From Xiphophorus maculatus (lineage: Eukaryota > Chordata > Actinopteri > Cyprinodontiformes > Poeciliidae), in assembly GCF_002775205.1 (NCBI RefSeq), contig NC_036464.1, positions 2,448,501 to 2,512,500 of the forward strand: a stretch of 64,000 nucleotides of DNA, written 5' to 3'. The position numbers and the translations under genes are program-made. The notes under the pieces are model-generated. The model made no database searches. It was not told the DNA's origin and was given only the letters and a program-made list of their open reading frames with translations. Below are positions 33,601 to 46,800 of this stretch, piece by piece. Positions within the stretch are counted from its first letter, which is position 1. Each line of letters starts with the position of its first letter.

Positions 33601-36535
33601 GTTATATTTAGCCTCGACAAAAAAATCAATATTGACCAAAATCAATATCAGTAGGTCAGGCTTTTTAAAGATCACCGATTGGTCAGAAAACTGCAGCCGG
33701 TGCAGCAGCAGCTGCAGGAGCCGACTGGACCTCAAATCCTTCTGATCTAAACAAAAATGGAGGATCTGGACAAAAAGAAGAAACTAAATATTAAGTTTAC
33801 AAACTAGATATTTAGTCTCTTATCAAATATTTAGCTTGCTAACTAAATATTTATAAATGAATGACTAGCATGGTAAAAACCTGACAAATGAAACAACCTA
33901 ACATTATTGTGGTTTACTTTGATAGTTTCAGGAACTGATCCTGTTTATGGCCTAACATGATAAAGTCACTGCACTTTAGTTTTTCTTATTGTTTGTGCTT
34001 ATATGTAAATAACAATCTAAAATAAAACCAATAATAGTGGAAATATAATTAATTAGGTTATTCCAGTGTTATTATGCCTGATGTATTCATCAATAGTGAA
34101 CATTTTGATTATTCATTTTTTGTCAGGATTTTGTTTTCTGTGTTGATTTGAGTTTTTCTGTGTCTGGAGTCTGATTGTTCCCAGGTGCGTCTCGTTCCCT
34201 GATTACCTCTGTGTTTAATGTCACCTGTGTTCCTTGGTCCTTGTCTCACCTGTACAGCTGTATTGTCTTGTTTAGCTGTTTATTTCTACCAGTGGCTAAC
34301 AGCTCTGAGTGTTTAGTATCTGCCATCTGTGCTGCCTGGATTTTGGACTTTCTGGATTTGTATTTTCATCATTAAATCATCTCTTCTTCATCCCACTCTG
34401 TCCTCAGCGTCTTCCTCACCACCATTCACCGCAAATTGTGACTTTTTTACTTTTTAAAAAACATTGTATTGAATTAGGATCACAACTGAAAGAGTTTATA
34501 TTAACATTTGAGTATTTTTTGTTTTTTTTATTAATTAAATCGAAGCTCAAGAATAAAAATACAGATTCATTTGAAGAACATGTTTTCATAATTAGTTTTT
34601 GTATCATTTGTTTTGGGATGAAAATGAAAACTTCCAAGACTAAGACTGCAGTTTGAAGCTGACAAAGGCAGGAAATGCTTTTAAAATACAGTCAAACATA
34701 ACAGATGGATGAATGTTTTCTCCTCATTTTAGGTATTTTTTACATTTTATTCTGAGTTTAATTAGTTTTTTGCAGTAAGGTAATGTCATTTTGTGTCTTT
34801 TTCTGGTAAAACAGATTAGAAATGTGGTGAGCGTTGAGTTTTTGAAGCTTCCCTTGAATCAGCCGTTCTCTCCAACACCTCCAGTAAAAATAAAATGTGC
34901 TCCCCGTCAGAGCCAGCAGGACGCCGGCGTCTCGGTGCGTGGAGCCATCACCCTCTCCCACGCAGCTCCTCAGCCTCCGTCTGATAAACATCTGACACCC
35001 ACCTCCACACGAAAACACTGCACAGCTCGCGTGGCGTCACGACTCGACTCGACTCGACTCGACTCGACTCTCCTCCCCTCCCCTCCCCTCCCCTCCCCTC
35101 CCCTCCCCTCCCCTCCCCTCCCCTCCAGCAACATGTTGGGTTTTTTCTACAAGCAGGAAGTGGAGAGAGGCTGAAAATAGACGCAGTGATTGTGGGCCTG
35201 ATGTGGAGCCAAGCAGTGGAAGCCCTGCGTGGCTCATCGTCCAAACCAAATAAACAGGATGACTTATTGCAGAGCAACAGGCCATCAACACACCGCCTTG
35301 TATATTTAGGACACGGCTGTAAACAGTTTACCTTGTTTTGTGTCGATAACAGACCGTCGATGTCTTTTAAACGCTCTGAGTTCAGTAGCAACATTTACAC
35401 AAAGAAAACCAGTGAATTTACTGTCTACTTTAGTATCAAGTCTGCATGTTTATTTTGGTCGTTTCACTGTTAATTCAGGATGAATTTTGTACACTTTGTC
35501 CTCTAATTAAAGGTATTTTCAGTCAAGGTCAAAGGTGAGTTAAAATCCCAAGAACAGGAGGAAATAAAAGGATTAAAATTTGTTAGTTTATTGTTCCAGG
35601 GTTGCTGTTTATTCCCATTTGGTTTCAACTCAACAGACTTAAATTCAAACATGTCATTAATTTCTGTGGTTTGGTCTAAGATTGGAAACAATGAGACATG
35701 TTTTTGTTTAAAGGTTTTTTTTCCAGCAAAAAAAGATCAAATAAATAAATCCTGAAATGCATGAAGCAAAAAAAAACTCACATAATTCACCAAACATCAG
35801 CGTATTGATCCACACAGATCAATAACAGCATTATTTAAAATCAGCAGCCTGGCTCAGCTTCACACTGGGAACCAGAAACAGCTGCAGCTGCTGAGGTCTT
35901 ATAAAGTGGTTCTGAGTCGGTTCTGGTCCGGAAGATACAAGCAAAAGCAAAAATATTAAACTACTCCTTCAGGTAGATGTTTATGATGAATGTTGACTTG
36001 AACTGAATTAACTGTTACTGAACTTTTGGGAGAAGCAAAGAAGAAAACGACAGAACAGAAAATAATTTGTCTCCAGCCAGAACAGAGACACGAATGTCTT
36101 ATTGGCCTAAAATACTCAGTTATAATAAAAATAACAGCATTTTCACTGTATGACAGCCTACAAAGATCAGAAAAGCTCCTTCAGGGTAATCATGTCATCA
36201 GTATAATCTAACTAGCTACTGATTATTAATAAAGATGCTGAAGTCATTAAGACGTTTTAGTCACATGTTCTTGTGTTAGCATTAGCATTAGCAGCTGACA
36301 TCACTCTCTATCTAAACTGTCTCAAATGCAGGAAATGTTTTCTAAAACTGGAAAACTTTTAAGCGTTTCTGCCCGACGTTTACATGAGTTCCAGAATTAA
36401 CATGTTGTTCATGTGAATCCCAATCTCTAACCTAACCCCAAATTAATCCTACTCATCATACACAGCAGCAACAAGGGCAGATCACATATCTGCATGACCT
36501 TCAGGCAATAAAAACAGCCTAATCCAACTCCAGTC
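30650..36535. other. Gene-poor interval, part 1
   Basis: AT-rich non-coding DNA. I see a short (TA)n near 31060 and the simple repeats listed at 35039-35126. No exon or RNA gene could be supported. Confidence 0.5.
35039..35126. repeat. Adjacent (GACTC)n and (CCCCT)n repeats
   Basis: Six GACTC units are followed directly by about eleven CCCCT units. The minus strand of the second part is (AGGGG)n, a polypurine tract able to form G-quadruplex or triplex structures. Confidence 0.95.
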
Positions 36536-36539
36536 CATT

Positions 36540-37022
36540 TTCCTAGAAAGTCCGGTTTACTTGGGGAGGTGTGAATCAGCAAACTCTGGTCCACATAAAC
36601 CTCGGTCTGGGTTCGCTTGAAGTGAACTCTGGTGTGGTTCCAGTGCAGATATGAGACCAGAGGCCGCTCCAAAAGCCGGTAGCGGACTACAGCACAGGGC
36701 ATTCTGGGTAATTTCAACCAAAACGAGCGCACTAGTCTAACGCTGGTGGGAGAAATGTCCCTTGATCTTTTACCAATGAGAAAAGAAAAATCCTCCAACT
36801 GCTAAAATCTGACGTCTAAGTCTATGTTTCAGTTTTGTGAAGAAGGAAGTTGTGCTCAGAGGTTTTTGTGTCGTGCAGCGCCCCCACAGGCCAGGAGGGG
36901 AACAGGTTGTTTGGTTGGTTTGACTCAGAGCAGAGAGAAACAGAACCACAGCAGCTGGAGATGGAGCAGATGATACAACTTTGGTCCCCAACAGAACCAA
37001 GTCTACCGGACTATCAGGTGGA
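36540..37022 (+). mobile_element. MITE-like dispersed repeat, copy 1
   Basis: Starts AAAGTCCGGTTTACTTGG and ends ACCAAGTCTACCGGACTATC. Copy 2 at 51325-51792 shares long blocks in the same order (TGAAGTGAACTCTGGTGTGG, TTCTGGGTAA, CAGAGGTTTTTGTGT, GCGCCCCCACAGGCCAGGAG, CAGCAGCTGGAG). The ends form a short inverted match, GTCCGGT to ACCGGAC. There is no coding capacity. Confidence 0.75.
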
Positions 37023-37984
37023 AATCTAGAGAGTTCTGGTTTGTTTCTCCAACAAGCCAGAACAACTTCACTGTCTTCAACGTCAAATAAAGCAAATGAA
37101 AGGCCTGGACGGTGGATCATCAGTTACTCCAGCAGGTACAAAGAAAAACCAGCTTTTAAAATAAAACTAGCATTAAAACCAATTCTTCCTGACCCAATCA
37201 GGATGTATGAATAGGTTATAGACCCGATGTAGACCTATAGACCTGGTGAACATGCCCAATCCTTAAAAAGGCAACAAAGGGGCGGTTTGAGACTTGCGTG
37301 CCGTTATCCCTCTGACACTTCAACGTGAGGGGATCCAAATGTGTTTAGTGACAGACTTCTGTCCTCAGGGTAAAGACAGGAAACTGAATCCGGAGGCCAA
37401 ACAATCCCGTAGGGAACGTTCACATGCAGACACTGACATCACACGTAACCCCGCGATGTTCTTCATTTCCGAGACATGAAGTGCTTCCTACAATCCTGCA
37501 GCAACTAATTTATAGTCTGTTTAAGTTGAACTGCCTGCGAGCTGCATTTCATCTGATTTTCTCAGCGAGTCTGTGCCAGCAGAGATGCGTTTATCTGCGG
37601 CCCACGTGGGCTGTGACGGGGTTACAGTCTGCAGATGCTCGCGCTGATACGTCCGTTTCACAAAAACACATTTTCTCCCAGCAAAGATGGCGACGTCAAC
37701 GAGGTGACTTCACGGCCGGGAGCGCGAACAGAGAGCGGTGCCGTGCGAGCGGCGGCGTTGACGTCAATGTGTTGCGTTATCGTGTTTACTCTCTGTGTGG
37801 AAGACCAACACACGCCTGCTTTATTTATTGACACACTCAGAGGCAGTTATGAACCATAACAAAACAAGTCATTTAACATTCTGTCCAGGCCTCCTGTTCA
37901 TGTTTTCTCTCCAGATAGCAATGAAAAGAATATACACCAACACATCCTATTGCAGAGGAAACATGATGTCCATCATACTGAGAG

Positions 37985-38375
37985 TTTTTCTGAAACAGAC
38001 TAAAATAAAATAGTAACAGAGTGAAACAGACTTTCTATTTATATCTAGTCATCTTGGTTCTTTTCTAGAAAAATGTTCTTTATTTTGGCTTTTATCCAAA
38101 AACAGCATAAAAACTGAAAGAAGTCAGAACTGTATAAAAACATTAAATAAACTATTTTAAAATGGATTTTAAGCACATTCTGTCAATGCCAAGAATATTA
38201 CATGAACACATTGTTTTTGCACTTAGGGAACATAAAATCTGCTGTATTTACAGTTTTGACTCACATTTCCTTCAACAGACTAAAATAAAACAGTAACTTT
38301 CAGAGTCAGATAGACTTTCTGTATTTACAGTGACCTTGGTTCTTCTCCAGAAAATGTTCTGTATTTTGACTTTGG
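37985..38375. repeat. Local direct duplication of about 100 bp
   Basis: The segment at 37997-38090 (CAGACTAAAATAAAATAGTA ... TTGGTTCTTTTCTAGAAAAA ... TTTATTTTGGC) recurs at 38276-38372 (CAGACTAAAATAAAACAGTA ... TTGGTTCTTCTCCAGAAAAT). The offset is about 283 bp. Confidence 0.7.
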
Positions 38376-41279
38376 TTCCCCTCTGTTAATGACCCACAAA
38401 GGTCAGAGAAATAAACTGAACCTAATAAGAACGATTTACTGTTTCGGGTTTGAAAGGTTCCTTCTGTAGATGTTTGACTTTCTTTGAGACTTGGAGGTCC
38501 GGTCAGAACAGTCCAACACTTTACTCTCAGCCGTTCTTGGACGTCTCTAGTGGTTTTGGGTTGTGGTTCTGTTGGAAGACCCGTAACCAAGCTGACACCA
38601 GCTGACCATTTCTCTGCAGACAGTCTTGAGTTTCAGTCTGAAGACAAACAGTTAGCTTACCTCTAAATTGTACTATACTGTATTCATGTTACTGGTAATA
38701 AAAGTATTTTTAATTTAACTAAAGAGAAAATTTGCCTCTGGGACCCATAAGCAATATAAACAAAAAAAACGCATCAAATTTGAAGTTTACAACATTTTGA
38801 CAGATAATTCGATTTTAATGCTGTCATTTGTATGACTTTTAGCTGAAATCATGCTTTTATTTTCAGAAAACGTTCATATACAGTAAATATGTACTTGCTC
38901 CATGTTTGTGTAAACACCATTTCACCAAACCGCACAGTGATCAGCCTTTAAATAGGCCGACTGACTGATTCCAGGCCTGAAGACGCATGGACACACCTTA
39001 GAGGACACGCCTTAGTTCAATACGTCCCTATGGTCAAATTATTATTCAGTCTTTTCAATCCAGGTTTGTTTCATTCGTTTATTTCTGAAAATATTGTCGT
39101 TGAACCACAATTCAAAAGCAACACCTGATTTTCACAGGTTAATTTTCAGTTATTACTTTAATCAGCTTCAAGGTATTTCAATAACCACTGTGGGTTTTTC
39201 GGTGATTAGCAGGGAGCTACCAGCCATTTTGTCAGGAGTGACCCAGTGATGAAGGTGGAAATGAGTTGAACTGAGAGGAGCTGCTGTGTCTAGAACAGGC
39301 ACCAGAAGGTTGACATCAAGCAGCAGCCAAAGGATCTTATTGTGAGTCAAAATGACCAGTAAAGCCAAGAAAACACAAAAGATGCTTTATGGACGCAGTG
39401 GGACAGAATCAGCAGCACTTAATGAAGTCTCACTGCGGTTCTGGATTCTGTCATGGTCATGTGATCATACCTCTACAACACCTCTAACCTGTTGCGAAGC
39501 TCTAAAACTCTGTCCACTTAGTGACTCGGGGTTAGGACCCGACTCACTTCAGAGTCCAGATCCCATATCAGCAGCGTCCCCAAAGGAGACCCAGAGGGAA
39601 AAGGTCGTAAACCTCCTGGAAGTCAACAAAACACATACAACTGATTGCTTGAGGTCCCAGATGTCCTCAAGCATCCAGAGAATGACCAGAACAAACAGAT
39701 GAATCAGAGCAGAAAAACCCAAACTGGTTCAATAAAAGGCAAAAAGCCCCATTTGGTTTCCTCTGTGGTTCTTAGATGTTCTCCATGTTCTCATGAGAAA
39801 CAAGAACTGGAAGGAAAAATAGTTTTTCTTTCCTCAAACCCCGTGAGAAATATTTTCACACACAAACATGAATAAAAAAACATGTTTTTCCTGCTTTAAG
39901 ATTCCATCACATTGCTTGTTTTTAATGACGGAGGTATGATGTGAGTGGAACTGTAAGGGAATAAACTTTAAAATAAATTATTCTGTCTGAGCTTTAAAAA
40001 TATTCAACATGTTAAACACTGTATGCATGTTATTGTAATTGTTTTTTATCAAACTGCACATTAACGTTTAATGGATGTTTTTCTCTTTCGCTTCATTTCC
40101 TCTGAGTTGTTATGCAATACCTCCCCCTGCTGGCCAACATACCGCACTGCGCCTAACACCTGTCCAGTTTCTGTTTAAAAACTTGATAAAGTTTTAGCAG
40201 CAGTAAAACTACTTTTGAGTTTTTCAACCTAAACAGCTCTCTTGGTGCTGTGACAGTTTCTGTTCTTCTGATTACCAACCAGGATGATCAGAAACATTAA
40301 TTTCTGCTTTCTGAGTTCTTCCATCTTTAAACTCCTGATTCTCGTTTTTGTAAAACTGGATTTTTATTGATTTTTTAAAACAGCGTTTAGATCTAAACCT
40401 GGTGTGACCCTGGACCAGCTGTTCCTCTGGAAAATGGAAGAAAACATTAATATTCTTAAAAGGAAAATGTTTGGTGACACAAAGTATTTTTCTTTTATTA
40501 GCCATATTTATTTAAAGATCATAGCAAGTTTGGCTAAAAACATTCTCCCACTTTTTACTAAAAACAAACTTTGCTACATTTATTCCATCAACCTGTAAAG
40601 GGAGTTTTTGTTGCTGGGAATAAAATAAATAAAATAGAAAACATTAAACTAGAAGAGTCAGGAAAACATCTACAATATCTGTTTCCCTTTTTAACCTTGT
40701 GCCATTAAAATAACATTTTGCATGTTTAATTAATTTCTGAGCTGGTAAAAATAAAATAATTCATAATAAAATTAGAATTATGGATTCAAAACAGGAAAAA
40801 TGGCCGCAGAGTTTTGGATGTAAAACGTTTGGACACTCCTGATGTAAATCATTTCAAAACGTTTTTTAAAGGTTCTTTTTAGTGTTTCAGGTGATTTTGG
40901 GTTTTTTAATGATATGATGCTTTTATCATTGACCTGACAGAAATAAAGCCTCTTTTGCTCCTTGAGGAACCAGCAGAGCTGAACAATTTGGAGGTGTGTG
41001 TGTTTGAACGGCAAGAACGTCTCATTCTGCTTCCTGTGTGTTTTTGGACGAAGCACAGCAAACTTCTTATTACAGTTGAAAAGAGTCTTATCTTTCACAC
41101 TTTCACGCATTTATTTAACTTATTTCTTTCTAATTTCCCAAGTTTTGTACGTCTGGTTGCCATGGAAACGGCTCAGCTGATATCACATGATCTGCAGAAA
41201 CGATTAAACAAACGGTCTGAGGAGTGTGTCCTCGCTTCTACTGTTCAAGTTCACCAATCTGCATTAATTCATCTGCCTC

Positions 41280-41281
<2 letters not shown>

Positions 41282-41317
<36 letters not shown>
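41282..41317. repeat. (GT)n microsatellite
   Basis: Seventeen to eighteen GT units. First of three alternating GT/CA tracts within 400 bp. Confidence 0.95.
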
Positions 41318-41318
<1 letters not shown>

Positions 41319-41438
41319 TACATGCTTCATGAGCGTTGATCTTACTTCATGTGTGTGTGAGTTTACACTTGGATGAGCCTTCTGTTCAGTGTGCGGTCGC
41401 TCTCACTGAGCTGGGTTTTTAGGTCGCAGTGTTCTCTA

Positions 41439-41440
<2 letters not shown>

Positions 41441-41475
<35 letters not shown>
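41441..41475. repeat. (CA)n microsatellite
   Basis: Pure CA tract, complementary to the GT tracts on either side. Confidence 0.95.
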
Positions 41476-41478
<3 letters not shown>

Positions 41479-41603
41479 ACACACGGCAATGTCAGAGGAC
41501 GATGTTGGGCGCTATTAGTCGCTGGACGGCCGCGGCTGTTTGGATGTTTAGGGGGTCCCAGAGGTCTTGTCAGGCGTACAGGGAGGAAGTGGAGCTGAGA
41601 GGC

Positions 41604-41690
41604 TGTGTGTGTGTGTGTGGGGTGTGTGTGTGTGTGGGGTGTGTGTGTGTGTGTGTGTGGGCGTGTGTGTGGCGTGTGTGTGTGTTGCTG
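41604..41690. repeat. Interrupted (GT)n microsatellite
   Basis: TG tract broken by GGGG and GGC interruptions. Third of the cluster. Confidence 0.9.
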
Positions 41691-42329
41691 CAGGGTTTAC
41701 AGCCTCCACTGCTGTGTAACATGTCGACTTGTTTTAGTGATGTCATGCTGTACAAATACACACACTCTTTGTGTTATTGTAACCTTCACACACACTCCTC
41801 CATGAGCTCTGTCCCGAGTCAAACACGGGGTAACGAGTCTCTGACGGGGCGCGACTCGGCAGCAAACGGCCTCGGGTCCATTAAAGCTGCAGGACCTCCA
41901 GGTTCTGATCCAGTCAGTGAGCCTGATTCAGGTCAAACCCACAGCTGACCAACATCAACCACAGAGTAACTGCTGACATCACATCACTGGATCTGACACC
42001 AGACCGGAACCAGAACCGCGGTTCTGAAACCTCCAACTGGCAACAACTTGATATGTTTCAGAACGAAACATAAGGAACTTTACCAACGTTATGGATGATG
42101 ACAGTTAATGCAGTTGGACCTGGATTGTTGCCCAATCTGATCCCAGCAACAGGGAAAGGAGTTTGAGGAAGGAAACGGATCTGATGGAGACCCGGAACCG
42201 GGACAAAGAATTCCTGGTTTGATCCGAGGAAAACCAGCATAGCAACCAGCATAGCAACCGGCAACGAGCTTCTCCTCGGTTCCCTCTAAGATCAGGGCCA
42301 GTTTGTCACAGGATGAAGCAGCTAACAAA

Positions 42330-42330
42330 C

Positions 42331-42362
<32 letters not shown>

Positions 42363-42363
42363 G
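42330..42363. repeat. (CAT)n microsatellite
   Basis: About eleven CAT units, with no coding context. Confidence 0.95.
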
Positions 42364-43486
42364 GTCAGTCTGATCTCTGATGCTCCGTCTGAATCCTTAA
42401 ACTGTCCAGCAGCCGAAGCTGCGATGGCTCACACGTCCTCACAGATCCTGACCCTGCTGCTCCTGGACCCGCCTGGACCCGGACTGAGCCACTAGCTGGT
42501 TCTACGCGGGTCCAGCTTAGCGCGTGACTGTCTAAACTTGGCCAATCATCAACCCTGGTCTGTTTGGAGTTAATCTGCTGACCCGACCCGGTTTTCTTTT
42601 CAGCCAGTTTAAAGGTGCTGCTGCTCTGAAGGGTTTCTGGTTTGGCGGATCTGCCTGAGTTTGAAAATGGATCAATCTGCATGTTGATTCAATCGGGTCT
42701 GAATTGAGTAAAACATCATCCAGAACCAATGAAGTCGTCATGAAGGAGAGTTTGTTTTACTGTCCAGCTGAATATTGAGGTTTTGTTTTGCTAAATATGA
42801 AGAAAATAACTTGTACACATCTTTATAATATATTATTGGTTTCTATAATTATTAGAATCTGATCTGTGCCTGTTCCACCAGGCCGCTGGCTGTGGACCAT
42901 CTGTGGATAAACTCTCTGCTTTAATCCATCAGATGATGCTTTGTGCTCCACCTTGCACCTCCAGCCTTTAGCTGGATTAAAAATTGTTAATCAAAACCTC
43001 GTCTCTCTCTGGTGACATCTTCAGGGCTCCACTCCCATTTTGTGAACGCACCGATTTCCCCCGCTGACCCGAACCGCTCAGGGTGTTCCCGGACCACGAT
43101 CCGAGTTATTCCAACCAAACAACCTGATGTACCGGAAGCTTGAGGCACGCTTCCAAACAGACGCTAAGCTGGAACCGCGTAGAACAAGCTAGTGGCTCAA
43201 TCCGGGTCCAGGTTGGTCCAACGAGGCTTCGCTCCAGAACTCCATCCTGAAAACCGTGTGAAGCTGCGTAGCTGGAGCTGCATCCACCTGAATCAGTCCT
43301 CCGTTCAGAAAGAGCCACCAGGTGACGCCCAGCGGACGCTTCCAACCAAAAGAGTTCACCGGACGTGACCTGATCTGTTGTAGAAGTTACAAAATAATCC
43401 CAATAATCACAAAACAAATCCACATTAAGGACTTCCAGCTCATTTAGGTCAGTCTGACTCCAGCAGGTCAGTCCTCTTACCTCAGA

Positions 43487-43882
43487 GCGTTTTCAAATCC
43501 ATCCATCTTCTGGTCACCCTTTGTCCCTAATGGGGTCGGGAGGGTTGCTGGTGCCCATCTCCAGCTACGTTCCAGGCGGGAGGCAGGGTACACCCTGGAC
43601 AGGTCGCCAGTCTGTCGCAGGGCAACACAAAGACATACAGGACAAACAACCATTCACACACACACTCATCTCTAGGGAGAATTTAGATAGACCAATTAAT
43701 CTAACAGTCATGTTTTTGGACTGTGGGAGGAAGCCGGAGTACCCGGAGAGAACCCACGCATGCACAGGGAGAACATGCAAACTCCATGCAGAAAGACCCG
43801 GGCCGGGAATCGAACCCAGGACCTTCTTGCTGCAAGGCAACAGTGCTACCAACTGCGCCACTGTGCAGCCGCGTTTTCAAAT
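43487..43882 (-). mobile_element. tRNA-derived SINE with 12-bp target duplication
   Basis: The element occupies 43499-43870 on the minus strand. Its head has a pol III A box (TGGCGCAGTTGGTAG) and B box (GGTTCGATTCC) as in tRNA genes. The body (GAGTTTGCATGTTCTCCCTG and TCCTCCCACAGTCCAAAAAC) and the 3' end GATGGATGGATT match a SINE/LINE-tail family very common in fish. GCGTTTTCAAAT is duplicated exactly at 43487-43498 and 43871-43882. The intact duplication suggests a fairly recent insertion. Confidence 0.9.
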
Positions 43883-46800
43883 ATATTTTATAAAACGTAA
43901 TAACTGACAGACAAAAACTGAATAAAAGTTTCTACGACGGGATCAGAGTCAGGAAAGATGGGAGATCGTTCTTCTGCTCCAGCATGATCAGGAGTAAAAG
44001 CTTCTTAATCTGGTCTAATCCAGAACATTAGAACAAAACCAACTCGAGATGATCCATCCTGTGTTTGGTTCTGTTAGGAGCCATGATGGATTAACTTTAC
44101 AATGTAGAAGCTGCTGAGTAACAGCAGATCCTCCGTCACTGGTTGCTATGGCGACGGTAGGGGAAGCCCAACCAGCTTCACCATCAGACAAATAGTCAGA
44201 ATTTAAGCCTCCAACAAACAGTAACAAAAGGACAGGTCGCATCAAGAAAATGTTCAAACCAAGAGTTTCAACTCTGGGAGGAAACGGACAGAAACGCCGT
44301 CGACTCCATGAGCAAAACGTTCCTTCATAGGGAGAAGAAACGAAAAGGTTCCAGTCAGAATCAAGATTGTGACGTCATTCAAATCTGAGCTGAAGATTCT
44401 CAGAGAAAATCCTGAAACTTGAACTCAGATTGTTAAACTGCAGAACAGATCAAGGTGTGGATTCAGAGTGAAGTTCCTCCTTTCTGAGTTTCAGCTGGAA
44501 GTTTAGACTAATGGCCGCCGTTCGTTTCCGTGCTTTTTATAGCTTTTGTGATTTTTTATGAATGATGGTATATTTTATGTATTTTTTACATTCCTGTAAC
44601 AGAAACATTGAGCAGGAAATCATAAGACTGAACTTTGGCCACTGATGCTTCATAAAACTCAGTCATAGACAAACAAACTGTTGCTGCAGAACATTTTCCA
44701 GGCTATTCAACCTGGAAACTATTGAAATGAAACAAAAAGAAAAAAAACATAAAATCTTGATCCAACAGCAGAAACCAAATCAGTCAAATTAAACATTTTA
44801 CAAGTTTTTACCACGGCGCCTGTTGGCCTGGAACAAATAAAACATCAGAATAAAACTGAAATGTTGGCAACAAGCCGCAGATTAGTGGAGAACAAGCCCA
44901 GCAGCAGACTGCCAGCCCCTGCTGGTGATTGCTGCTCATCTCCTCAGTTCTTGCTGCACCATCTGATGCTGAACCTGAGCGGAGATTCGTCGTGAACAGC
45001 CGCAGGACAGGAGGAGGTAAACGGTTCCCTCCTCGGGTCGGTGTGGTGGCGTCACTTCAAATCTTCTTATGGAGGTGCAACATGTCACGATCCCTGCGAC
45101 CCGTCGCTGACCCGGACCTCTGACCTGCAGCTGACCCCCTGCAGCTAAATCCTGCAGTAAGCAGCGGCGCTGAGCCGGGCTGCGGCCGCCCGTCCTGGAG
45201 CTGCAGCGGTACCGTCATGAATTAGTCAGACCCGGACCGTCCTCCATTCCACCCGGCAGCGGCGCCGCTAACGTTCTCATGGTCATGCATAATTTACCGG
45301 CTCCACAATCTATGCTTTAGAGGGAGCTCCGGGGTTTTCACACAAACGTTTAGCTGGAGTTTAAGGTCACGGTTGGTTTTTAATCTGCCATGGGGAAAAC
45401 AAACACAGCGCCATGTTTGGACTCCTGAGAACAGAATCTCACCGACAGCACGACGATACGCGTCTCAGTGTCAGTTTGGATCAACGATTCTGTGTCTGAG
45501 CTGCAATTTACGTTAAATTTTCATCAAGTTTCCGTCACAGAAAGAATTCAGCATTAGAATGAATGATTGGGTTTTAAATAAATGGGTGAAGGATCAGATG
45601 TAATAAGGAAAAAACTAATTCATTAAGGAAATAATCCAAACTGGTTGCATAAAAGCAAACTAACAAACACACCTGCCATCTGGCGCCAAGGATCCGAGGA
45701 ACCGGAAATTAAACTCTGCGTCTCAGCAGGACCTTCCAGACATTTCTTCATTTGCAAAAACTCAAGTAAAAACAGTTTGCTGAAAGGTTCTGAAAGGTTC
45801 TGAAAGGTCCAAACTCTGGTCCTGTGGGCATTTGAAGCACATGATTCATTTTTGAAATGGCTCGTTTTCTAGACACCAAAAAACATGAACTTAATGCAAG
45901 AAAACAGCTGGCTGGTTTTTAGCACTTGGATTGTTTCAGTAGAGACAAAATGGAAACAGCAGAAATGAATTGATAGAGAATTACAGCCTGGTATCCGTCT
46001 CACTCTGTCACTGATCTTCACTCTGTCTGAAGAAACTGAAAGGTTTGAAATGAATTATCATGTTTTTTATATTACTCAATCCACAAAAAGTTCTTTTAAT
46101 ATCAGAGTCACGGAAACATTAATTATTAAATATTATTATTATTCTATTGATTTCTCTCTTTTATCTATTTCTACAGATCTTAAAGGGGCAGTTCAGGTTT
46201 TTAAAGAACCATCTATTAGGTCTTCTAATGGTTTATTTCATGTTTAACTGAAGTTGGTGCCAACAGGAAACGGCCTGAACTGGGTCAGAAGTCCTTCCAG
46301 GTCCGAGGCAACATGAACACAGCATTATTACCCATAATTCATCATAAAATGATCTGAAATATAAATGGCAGAAGCCAAACTCAGTCCTGTGCAATAACCC
46401 GACAATGATTACCTCGTCTACTAACTGAAACACTGCAGTTATCCTCAGAAATACTTTGTTGCCTAAAAACAAACCTTGAAAATTAATCAGTTTGCAAACT
46501 TTGACTGTTTGTGTTGAATGAAACAGATAAAAATGTTTGCATGGCAGAGGAAGATTTTCATCACCAGATTGGTTCCACTCCACTGCTTCCTGTTACATCA
46601 GTGATGCTAAAACTACAATCACACAAAAAATGCTGCAAGCTAAACATAGCTTTGTTTCCATCTGCTGTGTTTTCACTACGTTTCTAACTGTCTGTGGTGT
46701 TTTCCAGCAGAGCTGCTCTGATCCTTCCTCCTCCTCCTCTTCCTCCTCCTCCTCCCTCTGCGGCGCTCGGCTGAACTCTGCCTGAACCTTCGTCTGAACC

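Larger units (their letters stand above)
37023..43486. other. Gene-poor interval, part 2
   Basis: Intergenic DNA with the repeats listed separately. No coding exon was recognised. Confidence 0.5.

Noticed and set aside
35037-35291. Gly/Arg/Glu repeat frame
   Set aside because: Direct translation of the AGGGG/GAGTC simple repeats.
43798-43870. tRNA-like sequence with A and B boxes
   Set aside because: It is the head of a SINE flanked by a target duplication, not a functional tRNA gene. The body and 3' tail follow directly.
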